From Lepidostoma basale (lineage: Eukaryota > Arthropoda > Insecta > Trichoptera > Lepidostomatidae), in NCBI GenBank assembly GCA_022606425.2, contig JAHDVF020001510.1:731001-795000 (forward strand): a stretch of 64,000 bases of DNA, in the 5' to 3' direction. Positions 32,876 to 44,200 of the stretch are shown piece after piece. Every line of letters starts with the position of its first letter. Position 1 is the first letter of the stretch. The translations under genes and the position numbers were made by a program. The notes beneath the pieces are model-generated. The model ran no database searches and was not told the origin of the DNA. It was given only the letters and a program-made list of their open reading frames with translations.

Positions 32876-35800
32876 CTAAACTCCCGATAATAACGGGGGC
32901 TTTCTACCAGGCCAAGCTTCCTTGGCATATTTCTTTTTTCTTGGCTCATTAGACGGACCCTGGGGGCCTTCGGCAGACACATCTGGTCCCCGGCCTATGC
33001 TGCTGTTGGCGCTGAAGCTGTCGGAGACGTTCTCGCTCTCAGACATGTCCATGCTGTCGTATAAGTCCACATCGGGAGCAGGATTAGGGAGGGACAGACC
33101 AAGCCTGAAAAATAACATTTCATTAATAAGTGATCAAATTATAATATTATTACATCATTATCGACATTTGCAACAAGTGCTTTAATAACATGGATGTGTT
33201 CCATCTTAATGAAACTGATTAAAAATGGTTGAAGCAACCCTTCGGGGCCAATTTTTCTCTTTGACTTCATAAAATACTACTTTATTCTTCTGATAAATTT
33301 ATAAATCAAGAAACGTACACCGGAAAACCAAAATCATCCTGTATAAAACAATCATCCGAACAGTAGTGACCTATGGGTGTGAGGCGTGGACAATGACAGC
33401 GAAATCCGCAGAGCGACTGAATACTTTTGAGAGAAGGGTGCTGCGCAGAATTCTGGGACCTGTGAATGACGGTGAAGGCTGGAGAGTACGGCATAATGAC
33501 AAGCTGTACCATATTTACAAAGCTCCCAGTCTCTCCACACAGGTCAGACTGAATAGACTGAGATGGGCCGGTCACGTGCAGAGGATGCCGTCATCGCGAA
33601 CCCCTAAAAGATTAATGAAGTGGCACCCAGGTGGTTGAAGACCAATTGGACGACCATGGCTGCGATGGGAGGATGAATTTGGGAGAGATGGGGCGAAATT
33701 GTTACGAGTGTCAGATTGGAGGGTCGAAGCGGAGGACAGGAGTTGGAGGCAAAGAATACTGGAGGCTAAGGCTCGATATGGGCTGTAGGGCCATGGAAGA
33801 AGAAGTTAAATTCATATACATACTTATGTCAGTTGTTATATTATATAATATTTGTGGTAGCATGTAATTGGGCTTGTTTTGTTGTCTTTATGTTTTGTAC
33901 AATTGAAATCACTGTTTGTTACTCTTAATAATAATAAACATAAATAAATAAATTCTTCTTCTTCGCGTCAAAGCAATTCAGTCAAATAACGTCGGCCCTC
34001 AAAGTCCATCAGCTAGACCACATTGCTGGATGGCTGAACCAGATCCTCTTCCGTGCATGTCACAGGGTAAGAAGGACACTCCATTATGTGCAGCATGGAT
34101 TGCTTCATGCCACAGATGCAGAGAAAATATAATAGGTATATTAAGTTTGAAAAAATATTATTCAAAGAGCATCCTTAAGTTTAAAGAACCTGTGAATTCA
34201 TATCCAGTGTGGTTCTTCAAAATATTTTCAATTGAAATGCAAAATTTTGTTTACGAAATTGGTTGTTATGACAAGAAATGAATGCGAATGATGGTGTCAT
34301 GAACAAAATAATGAAAGGATCATTAAGATGGTTTGGACATATGGAAAGAATGAATGAAGAAAGAATGGTAAAAAAATTATATGTTAATGATGTAAATGGA
34401 ACCAGAAATAGAGGAAGACCGAGGGAAAACGTGGCACGATCAAATAAATCAAATATTGAATGTCGGCCATGTGAGGAGTCAGAGAAATCGACGCGCGTGC
34501 ATGACACGATGTATGAATGTTGAGGAAGCGAGAGAAATATGTTAGGAAAGAAAAGTGTGGCAGTCCATTCTTTCTGCCTACCCCTTCGGAGGGACTGCGT
34601 GATGGTTAGTTAGTTAGTTAGTTTTATGTGTATTTGTTCCTATGTCAATTTGATACATAAATTGAGATACATAAAGTAGTTATTAAGTTTTTTAATTTGA
34701 CAGTTTATAATTAAGTTTTTTAATTTGACAGTTTATAATGTTAAAGCATCATAGTGTTACAGCCAAAGCAATGAACTACTTAAATATTCGTTAAACTTTG
34801 AAATATGTTTTAATATTCTCTAATAACTAGTGATAAAGGTGGTCTACAGATCTCAAAACACAAAAAAATTGCATCTTTTTAATAGCTGGTCCCAGGAAAA
34901 AAATATGCTTTTCATGTCAATTCCGAGCCCTAATTTGTGACACACTGTAGGCTTAAATTGCAATGGCTAATAAATTGACGAGTATGCGAGTTACCTTGCT
35001 CCAAACATGGACATGGTCCCAGAGAGAGTGAGGCCACCGGGGCCCGGACCGAGAGACAGCGGGGGTGGCAGATCGTGGTACAGCACAGAGGGGTGAAGGT
35101 GCTTAGACAGGTCACGCAGGTGGAGAGATTGATTCACCACTAGAATACACAAAAACATCCAAGAGTCAGTAATGAATAAAAGTAGTTTCCCAAGTATTAT
35201 ATTTAAAGATTCGAAATATTGCAAATATACAATTAAAACTTTCTTTACTGGGTCATATTTTACCCATGGTGCTGGACTTTGAATAACTAGTTAAAAATAT
35301 GCATTTTAACCCTTAGACTGCTAAGCAAACGTTACTCTATCTGTCATTCACATCACGCAGCACATTCTTCATTGACGCATTTAGAATAAAATGTAACTTT
35401 TAAAATGATCTATAAAACAAATCATTATATGTAGCAACAATTGATTACTTCAGTATCATCTTTGATTATTAAATAATCAATAAACACACACTTGATATCT
35501 TGATGTGTTCAACTTATTAATACGGCAAAGATAAATAGATACAGTGAAACCCGGATTTTACGTTCCGGTATTTAATGTTTTCCTGCCAATCGCGTTGAAT
35601 TTTTTCAGCCCCGATATATTTTAGTACATTTTTTTGTTTTTTTTATCTGTGCATGACAATGAGTCGGCGCAGTATGGTCGGCGAGCGACATTGTGATTGG
35701 TCAGCATACGGCGCATAATGTGGTGATTGGCTGACATACGGCATGCAACGTGGTGATTGGCCAACATGCGGTTTTCGACTCGATTTGTAACGCTTCGTTC

Positions 35801-38800
35801 TTTTTGACATTATTCACATACAGTTTTTACGTTTTGTTTTTTTCGTTAAGTCAATTACAATATTTTCTTCCTTTTTAATCAGTTTCGTTTGGTTTTTTGG
35901 CAAGCGTTTCGCAAATTAATCTACGCAGTGAAAAAAAAATTAAACAATATTTTTCAATACCCCCCTTTTTTCCCCTCTATTTACATTTTTTTTTCAGTCA
36001 ATGAAGTACTAACCTTCTTCTCCAGTCGATAGTTTCATTCTCTTGGAACCGAGGGGGCCAGAGGAAGGAACGATGGTGGTCTTGACCAGGTTTCGGAAGC
36101 GTCCCACGCTGGGGTCGATGTCCTCGGGATTGATGATATCCACATCCTCATTGAAGGATACTTCTCGGCGGTGGCGTTTCAGCGGCGGAACGTTATTGGC
36201 GGCGGCAGTCGATGTCCGTTTATTGCCCTGATTAAAAAAATAATAATTCAGAATTTATTGTCGGTACAAAAACAAAGTTTTTAATGGACATTAGTATTAA
36301 GTAAGATTTAATCAGATTAAACTCCTCCGTTAGACCCAGCTCATAACACTGGCAGTACAACTGTCATGCACCACTCCTCAGTGTAAACAACCACCAGGCA
36401 AAACAAGACATTAGTGTAAGATAAAGAAACATACAAATTAAGTATAGTCTGTCCACTACAGGGAGATCGTTTACAATAGTATGAGTGACAGTGTGTTTAC
36501 AAAAAATCTAGACGCTATTTTATTTATTTATTGCCAAAAATGCTATCGGCTTAAATGTAATGATTATAAAAATTAAATTCATTAAAATTATAATTTGTTT
36601 ATTGATTTTTCTTTGGAAAAGCGACTAAGGGTGAGACTAATATTAATAATGATATTTTTCTCCCTTTATTGGTTTTAATTAAAATATTTGATCCTTGCAG
36701 GTGTTTATCTCTAGGATATTATAACCATTTATTATAGAATTTCTTTCTATATTGTGTATTTTAAACTGATTCGAAAGTGGCTTTCCTTTTCCTAATTTCG
36801 ACATGGTAAATTTGCGATTAATCAATGATAATAATAACATTTTAAAACACTCTGCACAGTGATTTATTCACAGTATTTTTCGAATCACCGAGTATATGAG
36901 CAGCCTAACGTGTGCGCTCTGCCTCGCGTCTAGGAACATACTGACGTTTGACGTACCTAACCGGACGCAACCAATCAGATTCCAAGAATGTCCACCATAC
37001 TAACACATAAGCAATAGCTCTTCGGTTTGTGAATCAACTATAAAATAAAGCAATATCTTTTGATAAAGAAAATTTTGAAACCATACTTTTGTACAATAAT
37101 ATAGTATTCCTTATTATTAAAGATTATTCCTTTTATCTTCGACTTTTTTCACCCTTTTGCCGAGTAGCTGTTTGTTTATTAGTAAGTTTGAAATTATATA
37201 ACACAAACTCCTATGTCAAGATGGAGTCAGTATGACTCTTAAATTTGGTAGTCCATTGTTTTGGCAGAAAAACTATGATACTTCAACATTATTACTGTTA
37301 AAATTTATAACACTGTTATAATATCACAATTTATTATTATTCACTGAGAAAAACGGGAATACAAAAAACTGTTTTTTGTAACACCTGATGATGCCAACAT
37401 CGGTTAGCTAAACAGCTGTCACGACATTCTTCTTAAATTTGGTTTAAACAAATATATTTTCCAGAATTTAGATTGTTTAAAAAAGAGTTAAATTTAAAAA
37501 TTATTTAGATTTGGTGGATGAAAGAGTTATGTACAAACTTATAAAATGGTCAAATTATACAAATAAAACATAGAGATTTTTACATTAAAGGATGAGAAAC
37601 ATGTCTGTAACAGTGAAGTATATGTTATGAAAAGGCAAATTCATCTTAATTCAATTCAATTAAGAATATGGAAAAGGTTAGATAATGATTATGACAGTTC
37701 ATCGTAATAGGGAGATAAACAAGAACCTGGGAACCTAACCTATGGATTTTGACAAATTATTATTAGTTTTGTTATTTCAGCTTACTTTCATTGATTCCGA
37801 GGCATCGTCAGTTGATATTCCCAGCATCGATATTCTCCTGTTATGGGCTGTGTTGAATTCAGTCAAATTCTGTAAAAACCGAATCCATTTTAAACACATT
37901 TTATAGCAAACACTTCCGTCAATGTGTGTTAAAAACTTGAACATTGGCTATTATATATTATACTAGAGGACCCGATAGACATTGTCCTGCTCGAACTTTG
38001 TCTTGCCTGCTATAAGCTGGTTCAGCAAATGTTTTGATCATATGAATTCTACCAGACCAAACACGGCATGAGATTTTTTTTTATCACTAGTAATCAAACC
38101 CGGGACCTTCGGTATGACAGTCATCAGTCAGATTGGTTTCAATTTTACAGAATGGTTCTGTAAAATTGAAATTACATTTTTATGAATTTCTGATGTCAAA
38201 TAAAATCAGTTTATTTTCTCAAAAGATATTACAAACAATTATTATAGTTTAAGACATCTATTGAGAACAGGTAAAATATAATAAATATATAATACCAGGA
38301 ACGCATGAGAGATGGTTCGACATTAGGAATACAAGATACTCTCCAAAGTCAAGAGTATTTGTCTTCTGAATTTACTTTCACGAATATGAAAGACATCGAT
38401 CTCCGAAGCGATCAAGTTCAGCAGTTGGTTCTGCATGCTGGGAGATAAAATAGTCTGTGCTGACGCTGTCGAAGATAACCATCCGGAACATAGAGATGGA
38501 TAGCCTCCAAGATAACAGAGTTCTTAAAGAATCCCCTGATAAATCTGAAGAAATGGGTAAGTGTGTACCCATCCTTTCTTATCTGTAAGTTATTTGTCCC
38601 CAGCATGCGCAAGAGGAATGCAGTGTGATAGAGCCACGGATAGCTAACAAACTCCCTCATGTCATCAGATATCTCAGAAATCTTTTCTGAACCCTCTCTA
38701 ACATGAGCGAGTATCTCGCCTCATGGGGACTCCATATCACCGAGCCACACTCGTCGATGTCTTAGCATGTAAGAAACTTGGCGGAGCCATATTAGGAGAG

Positions 38801-39783
38801 CCGACCCCAAATAACAAGAAATGGATATGTGAAAAAAGAATTACTAACATCCAACTCAGTTTGAGTTTCTGGTAAGCCTAGCAGAACACCTTCAGAGTCA
38901 GCTGCGGGGATGTCTTCCATGATACTTCGGTTGTTTCCAGAAGGACGTTCTCTGGGAAATAAAATAATAATTAGATATTTAAAATCTCTGGGAAATAAAA
39001 TAATAATTAGATAAGAAAACATTCGGATAATTTATGTTTTACCTTATAACATAGTTTCTTGTAGAGGCACCAAAATGGAAAATTGAATCTATTGGTAATT
39101 GTGTAGGCTTGTTGGGTTCTAATCTCATTTGACCAATAAAAGTTCCATGAGCTAAAATAAATATACCAGGTAATATTAATATTTGTAGGAAATAATATTA
39201 AATTTGCAAGAAAATCAATCAAAAATGCTTGCTAACTAGCGGAGATAGGTACCTACCCATCTCTCACTAGAAATAATTAAACAGTAGACATAAAACAAAA
39301 GAATACGATTTGAATATTGAAATTCGAAAAAATTGGTAGCACTGATTTAGATACATTTTAAAACACGCTACTCAATGGAATTTGATTCTTCATACAGTGG
39401 AGTGGATATATCAAGACGGCAATTGCAAATATTGGCTAGTTTTCAGACAAATGGCGGACTTACTGCTACCAAGATCTACGAGGAATGCCCTGTTTAGATG
39501 TTTATGGTACACAAAAGCCGAGTGCACTCTCGAGCAGCTAGCGTGATCGATGCAGAAATCGTTCATCTGCGGATTCCTCCCGAAGAGATAGCACTTCTTC
39601 TCGTCCAACATCAATTTTTGTATCAATTTATCGCCTTTCAACACGTCCAAATGAAGCCCTGTCGGTGGTTTTCCTGCCCTGAATTATGTAAAAATATCGT
39701 GTAAATACAGCTCATTAAATGAAATATTTAATGCCTAATTGAAGATAAACTCACCAATTTGGCACGTCGTAATGATTTGCCAT
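32876..39783 (-). CDS. PPP1R8: NIPP1, nuclear inhibitor of protein phosphatase 1 (8 exons, 375 aa)
   Basis: Minus-strand exons in order: 39783..39755, 39678..39464, 39151..39043, 38951..38849, 37869..37786, 36227..36014, 35139..34995, 33104..32876. All junctions are GT..AG and the phases fit, giving 375 aa (human 351). The N-terminus MANHYDVPNWAGKPP leads into an FHA domain at about 35-117 with the phosphopeptide-binding residues GR (43-44), SRVH (59-62) and HGTF (83-86). A linker with GLPETQTELDNLTEFNTAHN follows at about 143-162. The PP1-docking motif RxVxF is R201-E-V-S-F205, then INPEDIDPSVGRFRN. The C-terminus carries APDVDLY and ends KKKYAKEAWPGRKPP, a hallmark of NIPP1. The protein targets PP1 to nuclear speckles and pre-mRNA splicing factors. 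Intron 7 (33105..34994) holds two LINE fragments, and intron 5 holds a LINE and a Helitron end. A poly(A) signal lies 28 nt after the stop. Confidence 0.95.
33310..33815 (+). mobile_element. LINE family I fragment in NIPP1 intron 7
   Basis: It encodes VTYGCEAWTMTAKSAERLNT, FERRVLRRILGPVNDGEGW and RLNRLRWAGHVQRMPSSRT. Frames are broken after 33640, and the end is GGCCATGGAAGAAGAAG. Confidence 0.8.
34277..34625 (+). mobile_element. LINE family A 3' fragment in NIPP1 intron 7
   Basis: It encodes GVMNKIMKGSLRWFGHMERM and VKKLYVNDVNGTRNRGRPR and ends CTACCCCTTCGGAGGGACTG followed by (GTTA)n at 34600-34622. Confidence 0.75.
35220..36010. other. NIPP1 intron 6, possible Tigger/pogo-type end
   Basis: CAGTGAAACCCGGATTTTAC at about 35542 looks like a Tc1/pogo-group terminal repeat, but no partner end is found. 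Local CATACGGC repeats (35690-35770) are present. Confidence 0.35.
36228..37785. other. NIPP1 intron 5
   Basis: No exon or complete transposon is recognised. It is AT-rich with isolated CG-containing blocks near 36890-36990. Confidence 0.45.
37963..38150 (-). mobile_element. Helitron 3' end
   Basis: On the minus strand it ends GGACAATGTCTATCGGGTCC, then TCTAG, followed by T. That is a terminal hairpin plus CTAG. A tRNA-like stretch (GACCTTCGGTATG) lies near 38110. The 5' end is not identified. Confidence 0.6.
38186..38770 (-). mobile_element. LINE family H copy 2 in NIPP1 intron 4
   Basis: Encoded blocks are TDYFISQHAEP-region 3' UTR, IHLYVPDGYLRQRQHRLFYL and, upstream, EARY..ERVQKRF-like residues. 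It is closely similar to 27189..27785, with an internal deletion near 38412. Confidence 0.75.
38771..38830 (-). mobile_element. short LINE-derived piece
   Basis: TTGGCGGAGCCATATTAGGA, then GAGCCGACCCCAAATAAC, is shared with 45056..45115. The family is not assigned. Confidence 0.35.
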
Positions 39784-40915
39784 GTTATAGTGGTTTATTC
39801 ACTAGTTTTCGACGCTTGATTTACAAAATCTTCAATAACAACCCCATGCCTGGGAACTATATTTGACGTTTGTGGATAAATGTCGCCAGTCTAAAAAAAT
39901 AATATGCAACATATTACTTAATTTTGAAATCTGTTTTACCGGCTTAACAAGTTAACAGAAAAATTCAATAGATGTCAGTACTTAATTTTATGCAAAAAGT
40001 AAAATATTTATTTTTACGTAAACCTGAAAAAAAATACGAAAAACCTATTTGTGTTTTTAGTACAATACCTTACAATTCAATTTTACTAATATAAATATTA
40101 TGCTTTTTACCTAACTAAACGAATTTTCTTATTTTTGAGTGTTTATTGAAGAAAGGAAAATATGATTTACCATTTTTCATAACCAATCTATTTAAAAAGA
40201 AAACTTTGTTCGACGTACGTGAAACTCAATATAAATCAGCTTATCTGATTGAATTCATTCGAATTCGTATAAATAAAAATGTTAATTATATCTTAAACGA
40301 AAGGTAATATAGGAAACTTTTTTTCCCATTATTATTATTATATTAAAAAATGTTTTTATTATATATAAATAGTACAAAATTGTTGCTCTTAAGTTACATT
40401 TCAAAAAATATATATTTAAACATTTATTTATTTATTTGCATTTCTCTAACTTTCTTTATAAAGAAAATGTCTTGTGTTAAGGAGTATATAAATAATTTAT
40501 GTCACCGAAGAGTTACAAATCACTACATTTTGAAGTTTTTGATGGAAAGTTTATATTTATTGTATGATACCTGGTTTCTGAGTTCTTCTGGGAGGGCATT
40601 AAACCATTTTGGTCCATTAATTTGAAAATGATGCTGGGCTGTGGTTGTAATTACATTTTTCATTATTTTTTTTCTCCTCTGGGCGCTGACTCAATGTAAA
40701 GTTATTGTTTTTAGTTTAATAATCATCAGCAATTCATCTTTCTTATAAAGTTCACTAACCTTCCTCACGTCGAATTGCTTGAACAATTCGGCTGAGGAGA
40801 AGTCTAACACTTTCTGAGGATAATTTTTAAAAGTTTTCTCTGAATAACTTCCAAAGGCATTACGTGGGTTTTGAAAGCCACTTTATAAATAAATAAAGGG
40901 CAGAGAGAAATGTTT
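39784..40915. other. intergenic region between NIPP1 and transporter
   Basis: AT-rich. It includes the NIPP1 5' flank. No element or gene is recognised. Confidence 0.45.
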
Positions 40916-40920
40916 AAAAT

Positions 40921-41022
40921 AATAATCAAATAAAACGATATTTTTTATAACTACTTCCACATTTGTCTCGAAGACAAATGTGGAAGTAGTTATAAAAAAC
41001 ATCGTTTTATTTAATTATTATT
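40921..41022. mobile_element. near-perfect 100-bp hairpin
   Basis: The arms AATAATCAAATAAAACGATA..ACTACTTCCACATTTGTC and the exact or near-exact complement meet around CGAAG. It has the same 3' neighbour (GAGATTTCAGTAAAATCATT) as the hairpin at 31460. Confidence 0.8.
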
Positions 41023-41173
41023 TCAAATGAACTTCCATCAAGAGATTTCAGTAAAATCATTTGATTATCTTAAAAATGTTTGAGTTATAAAATATAATAC
41101 ATATATTCTTGAATGCTAAGTAATGCTATGTTAGCAGGATATTCAATAAAAACAAAAATGAAAATAAATAATT

Positions 41174-41179
41174 TTTATT
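41174..41179 (-). terminator. poly(A) signal of 522-aa sugar transporter
   Basis: AATAAA on the minus strand lies about 25-30 nt downstream of the stop codon at 41203. This implies a very short 3' UTR, so the perfect hairpin at 40921..41022 would be outside the mature transcript. Confidence 0.5.
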
Positions 41180-41202
41180 TTACAATTTATCTAATATTAA
41201 GA

Positions 41203-44200
41203 TTATTTATAGAAAATTCCTGTCTCTAATAAATGTAAAACTTCATCTAGAGTCTTGCCTTTTGTCTCTGGCAAAAATATAAAACAAATGACCCCTGAAA
41301 AGAACGAAACAATAGCGAAGAAAAAGAAAACGTTTGCTATCCCAAACATGGCAACACTGGGAGAAAAGAATTGAAACAAAATAAATGCAGAAATCCACAT
41401 CACAGACATTACGATACTGTTAGCCAAGTCGCGAACCTGAAAACAAAAATGTAAAATTTAATATTTTTATTATTTCTGCACATGAAACTATGCTAAATTT
41501 AAATTAGCTATAAGCGTGCATGTCACGATGTGTGAATGTAGGGGATGCGCGAGAGTTAAGACAGGATAGAACAATGGCGATCCATCCTCTCTGCCTATCC
41601 TTCCGAGGAAGCGGCATGATGGTTAATTAGTTAGTCAGTTAGATGTTTAGTAATGATTTATAGACTATTAAAATTACTACATAGCTTACCTCTGCAGAGA
41701 AGTATTCGGCCAGCAGGACAAATATAACGTTTGCCGTACCCCCGTTGAAGGTTACAATAGCCAAAGCGAAAGCCACGAGAGCTAGATAGGCCATCCAATC
41801 TGGTGCGTACTCATTGGTAGACATGTAAAAGAAGACTCCGAGATATGCTTCACCAACAGCGACGGCTAAACACGAACCAATTTGTAGGATCTGTAAAAAT
41901 ATATTGCATCAAATAAATATGTTAAAGCGGGCGGAATTCTGACACGGCTATGGGGTTATGATAAATCATCTTCTACTTTATAAAATGATGTCTGTACGGG
42001 ACGTACGGATACGTCCCCGTAATTATTTATTTACAGGCCGCTGACTGCTGCTCATTTAATACAATGAGCAGCAGTCAACTGCTAATTTACAGATAAGTTC
42101 CTCATACAAAACTCTAACAAAGAACGTAGGTATTATTGAAATTAACAAATAAATAGTAAAGTTTATCACGAGATAAACAAACAGTGAAATAACAACAAAG
42201 GTCAGGAAAACAATGTTTCTACAAATAACTCCCGAACCGAACGCAAAAGATGTAATGACGTTACTGCCTGAAGCTTCCTGAATTAGTAGCTACAGCACAG
42301 CGTCAATATCTTGGATTTAACACATCATCTAGAGTTGAAAACAGGGGTGGCGGATTTATATCAATCTCCCCTAATAGCCAGAACAGCAGTACGAGGGATC
42401 CCTAAAGAGATGAGACTCTCAGGAAAAACGCCTGAGAGAGAATAAAAGAGGATGGACTATGGTCCATAGAGGCGCCCACCACACGCCTGAAGCTGTTATA
42501 GGACGCAGCGGCGTCCTTTCGTCAGCTTCGCTTTTGCACTCTCTTGGCCTGTCCCTTGTCCACGAGGGACTGACTTTAAGAGGCATTGTCACATTATTAG
42601 TATTTTTTGTGATGATAACTTGCATCTTGATAAGTGCATCATTCACTTTGCTGCCTGCCCCAACCTTTCATTCAATATTTCTTTACATTCGCCTCTTCTT
42701 TGTAAATATATTATACTTTCTACTAGTCGTCACCTAAGAGTAAGAAGGTTCCAACTGACAAAAGTAAAAAGCTGAGAAAAATGAAGTCAAAGTTTTGTTG
42801 GTTTCGGGTGTATTCGTATATCTTAGAATAAAGGGGTTTTATTCCAATTTCCAGAGATTCTTTTACCGAAAAACGTGTAAATTTTGCCTGGCAACAGTTG
42901 GATTATAATGTTATAAGTTTAAATTAATCCTTCTTCAGTGAAACGTGTGTTTTGAATGATCAGATGGAACTTGGTTCTTTTCGTAACATCAAAATGACGA
43001 TACTATTAAATGTTTTTTTTTAATTGTACGTATAGATAAGGTTAGTAAGAACCCTTTTCACGAATAAAAGCCAAATGTGAAATTTTGTTAGTTGGAACCC
43101 TCTTACTCTCAGGTGACGTAGTTGCAACCCATGACTTATTTACGGAAGTAAACAATTTCTACCCTTCAAAAACTTGGTTCACTGTATAATCGTAATCAGT
43201 AAAAAGTTGATACTTTTAATGTAATTTTTTGAACACTAAATTGTTATTCTTTTGTTTTCTCTACTACTGTCATACAACAATAATCGGAACAAAATTAAAA
43301 ATAATCCTGAAACGTTCTCGGTCATGCGCATTGTGTGCATTTCGAATTGTTTTCGACATCCAGATTTTTGTCTCTTTATATTATGATTTACAAATTCATT
43401 TTTGTAGGTTTTAACAAAAGCCGACACTTTTATCTCTTACGTTGTCATAAAATTAATATAAAGAAGGTTATTTCTTATATATACTAAATATAAAATACAT
43501 AATTCTACTTAAAAGCCAAACAGAACGAAAAAGATAAACTGATGTTTTGTCATTCATTCTATATAAAATCTGTAATTCACTTGATACCTACAGAGTAGTG
43601 GTAGTTATTATTTGTTCATAGATGTCTCTATTGAGTTAATTAATAAAACGCTGAAACTTACTCGTCTTCCTGCAGAATCCATCGAAAGGGTTCCAGCTCC
43701 ACAACCAACCATCAAAATGATTGAATAAATTATGGAACACATGTCTGAAGACAGTTTTAAATGAACTGCATCGAAAACAACACTTGCGTACATCGATATA
43801 GCTGCTAGGCCCATTATGGTTTGAGAGACCATAATAAAAACGCATATTATCAAACCACGCATCGCAGCCCTGGACGAAACTGAAAATAAAATGTAATAAA
43901 CATTAAAATACGCATGAATTCACGATTGAGATTACGCAGATTCTATGACTGCATGGATGTATTCAAAAACTGTCTTAAGGATTCTTATTTTTTTCTCTCT
44001 TTTGTCGTCATCCTCATGATTGCGGGGCGTGTCCATCCCGTAAACCACCCACCATGGCTCGCCATACGCTCCTGTCACGGTCAGTCTCCAGTCTGCATTA
44101 ATTGAGATGTCAATCAGCGTCCTAATTTCATCAGACCAGTGGCTTGTGGCGCTTTTCCTCTACTTTTCCCATTATTAGAAGCTATACGAGATTGTTCTCT

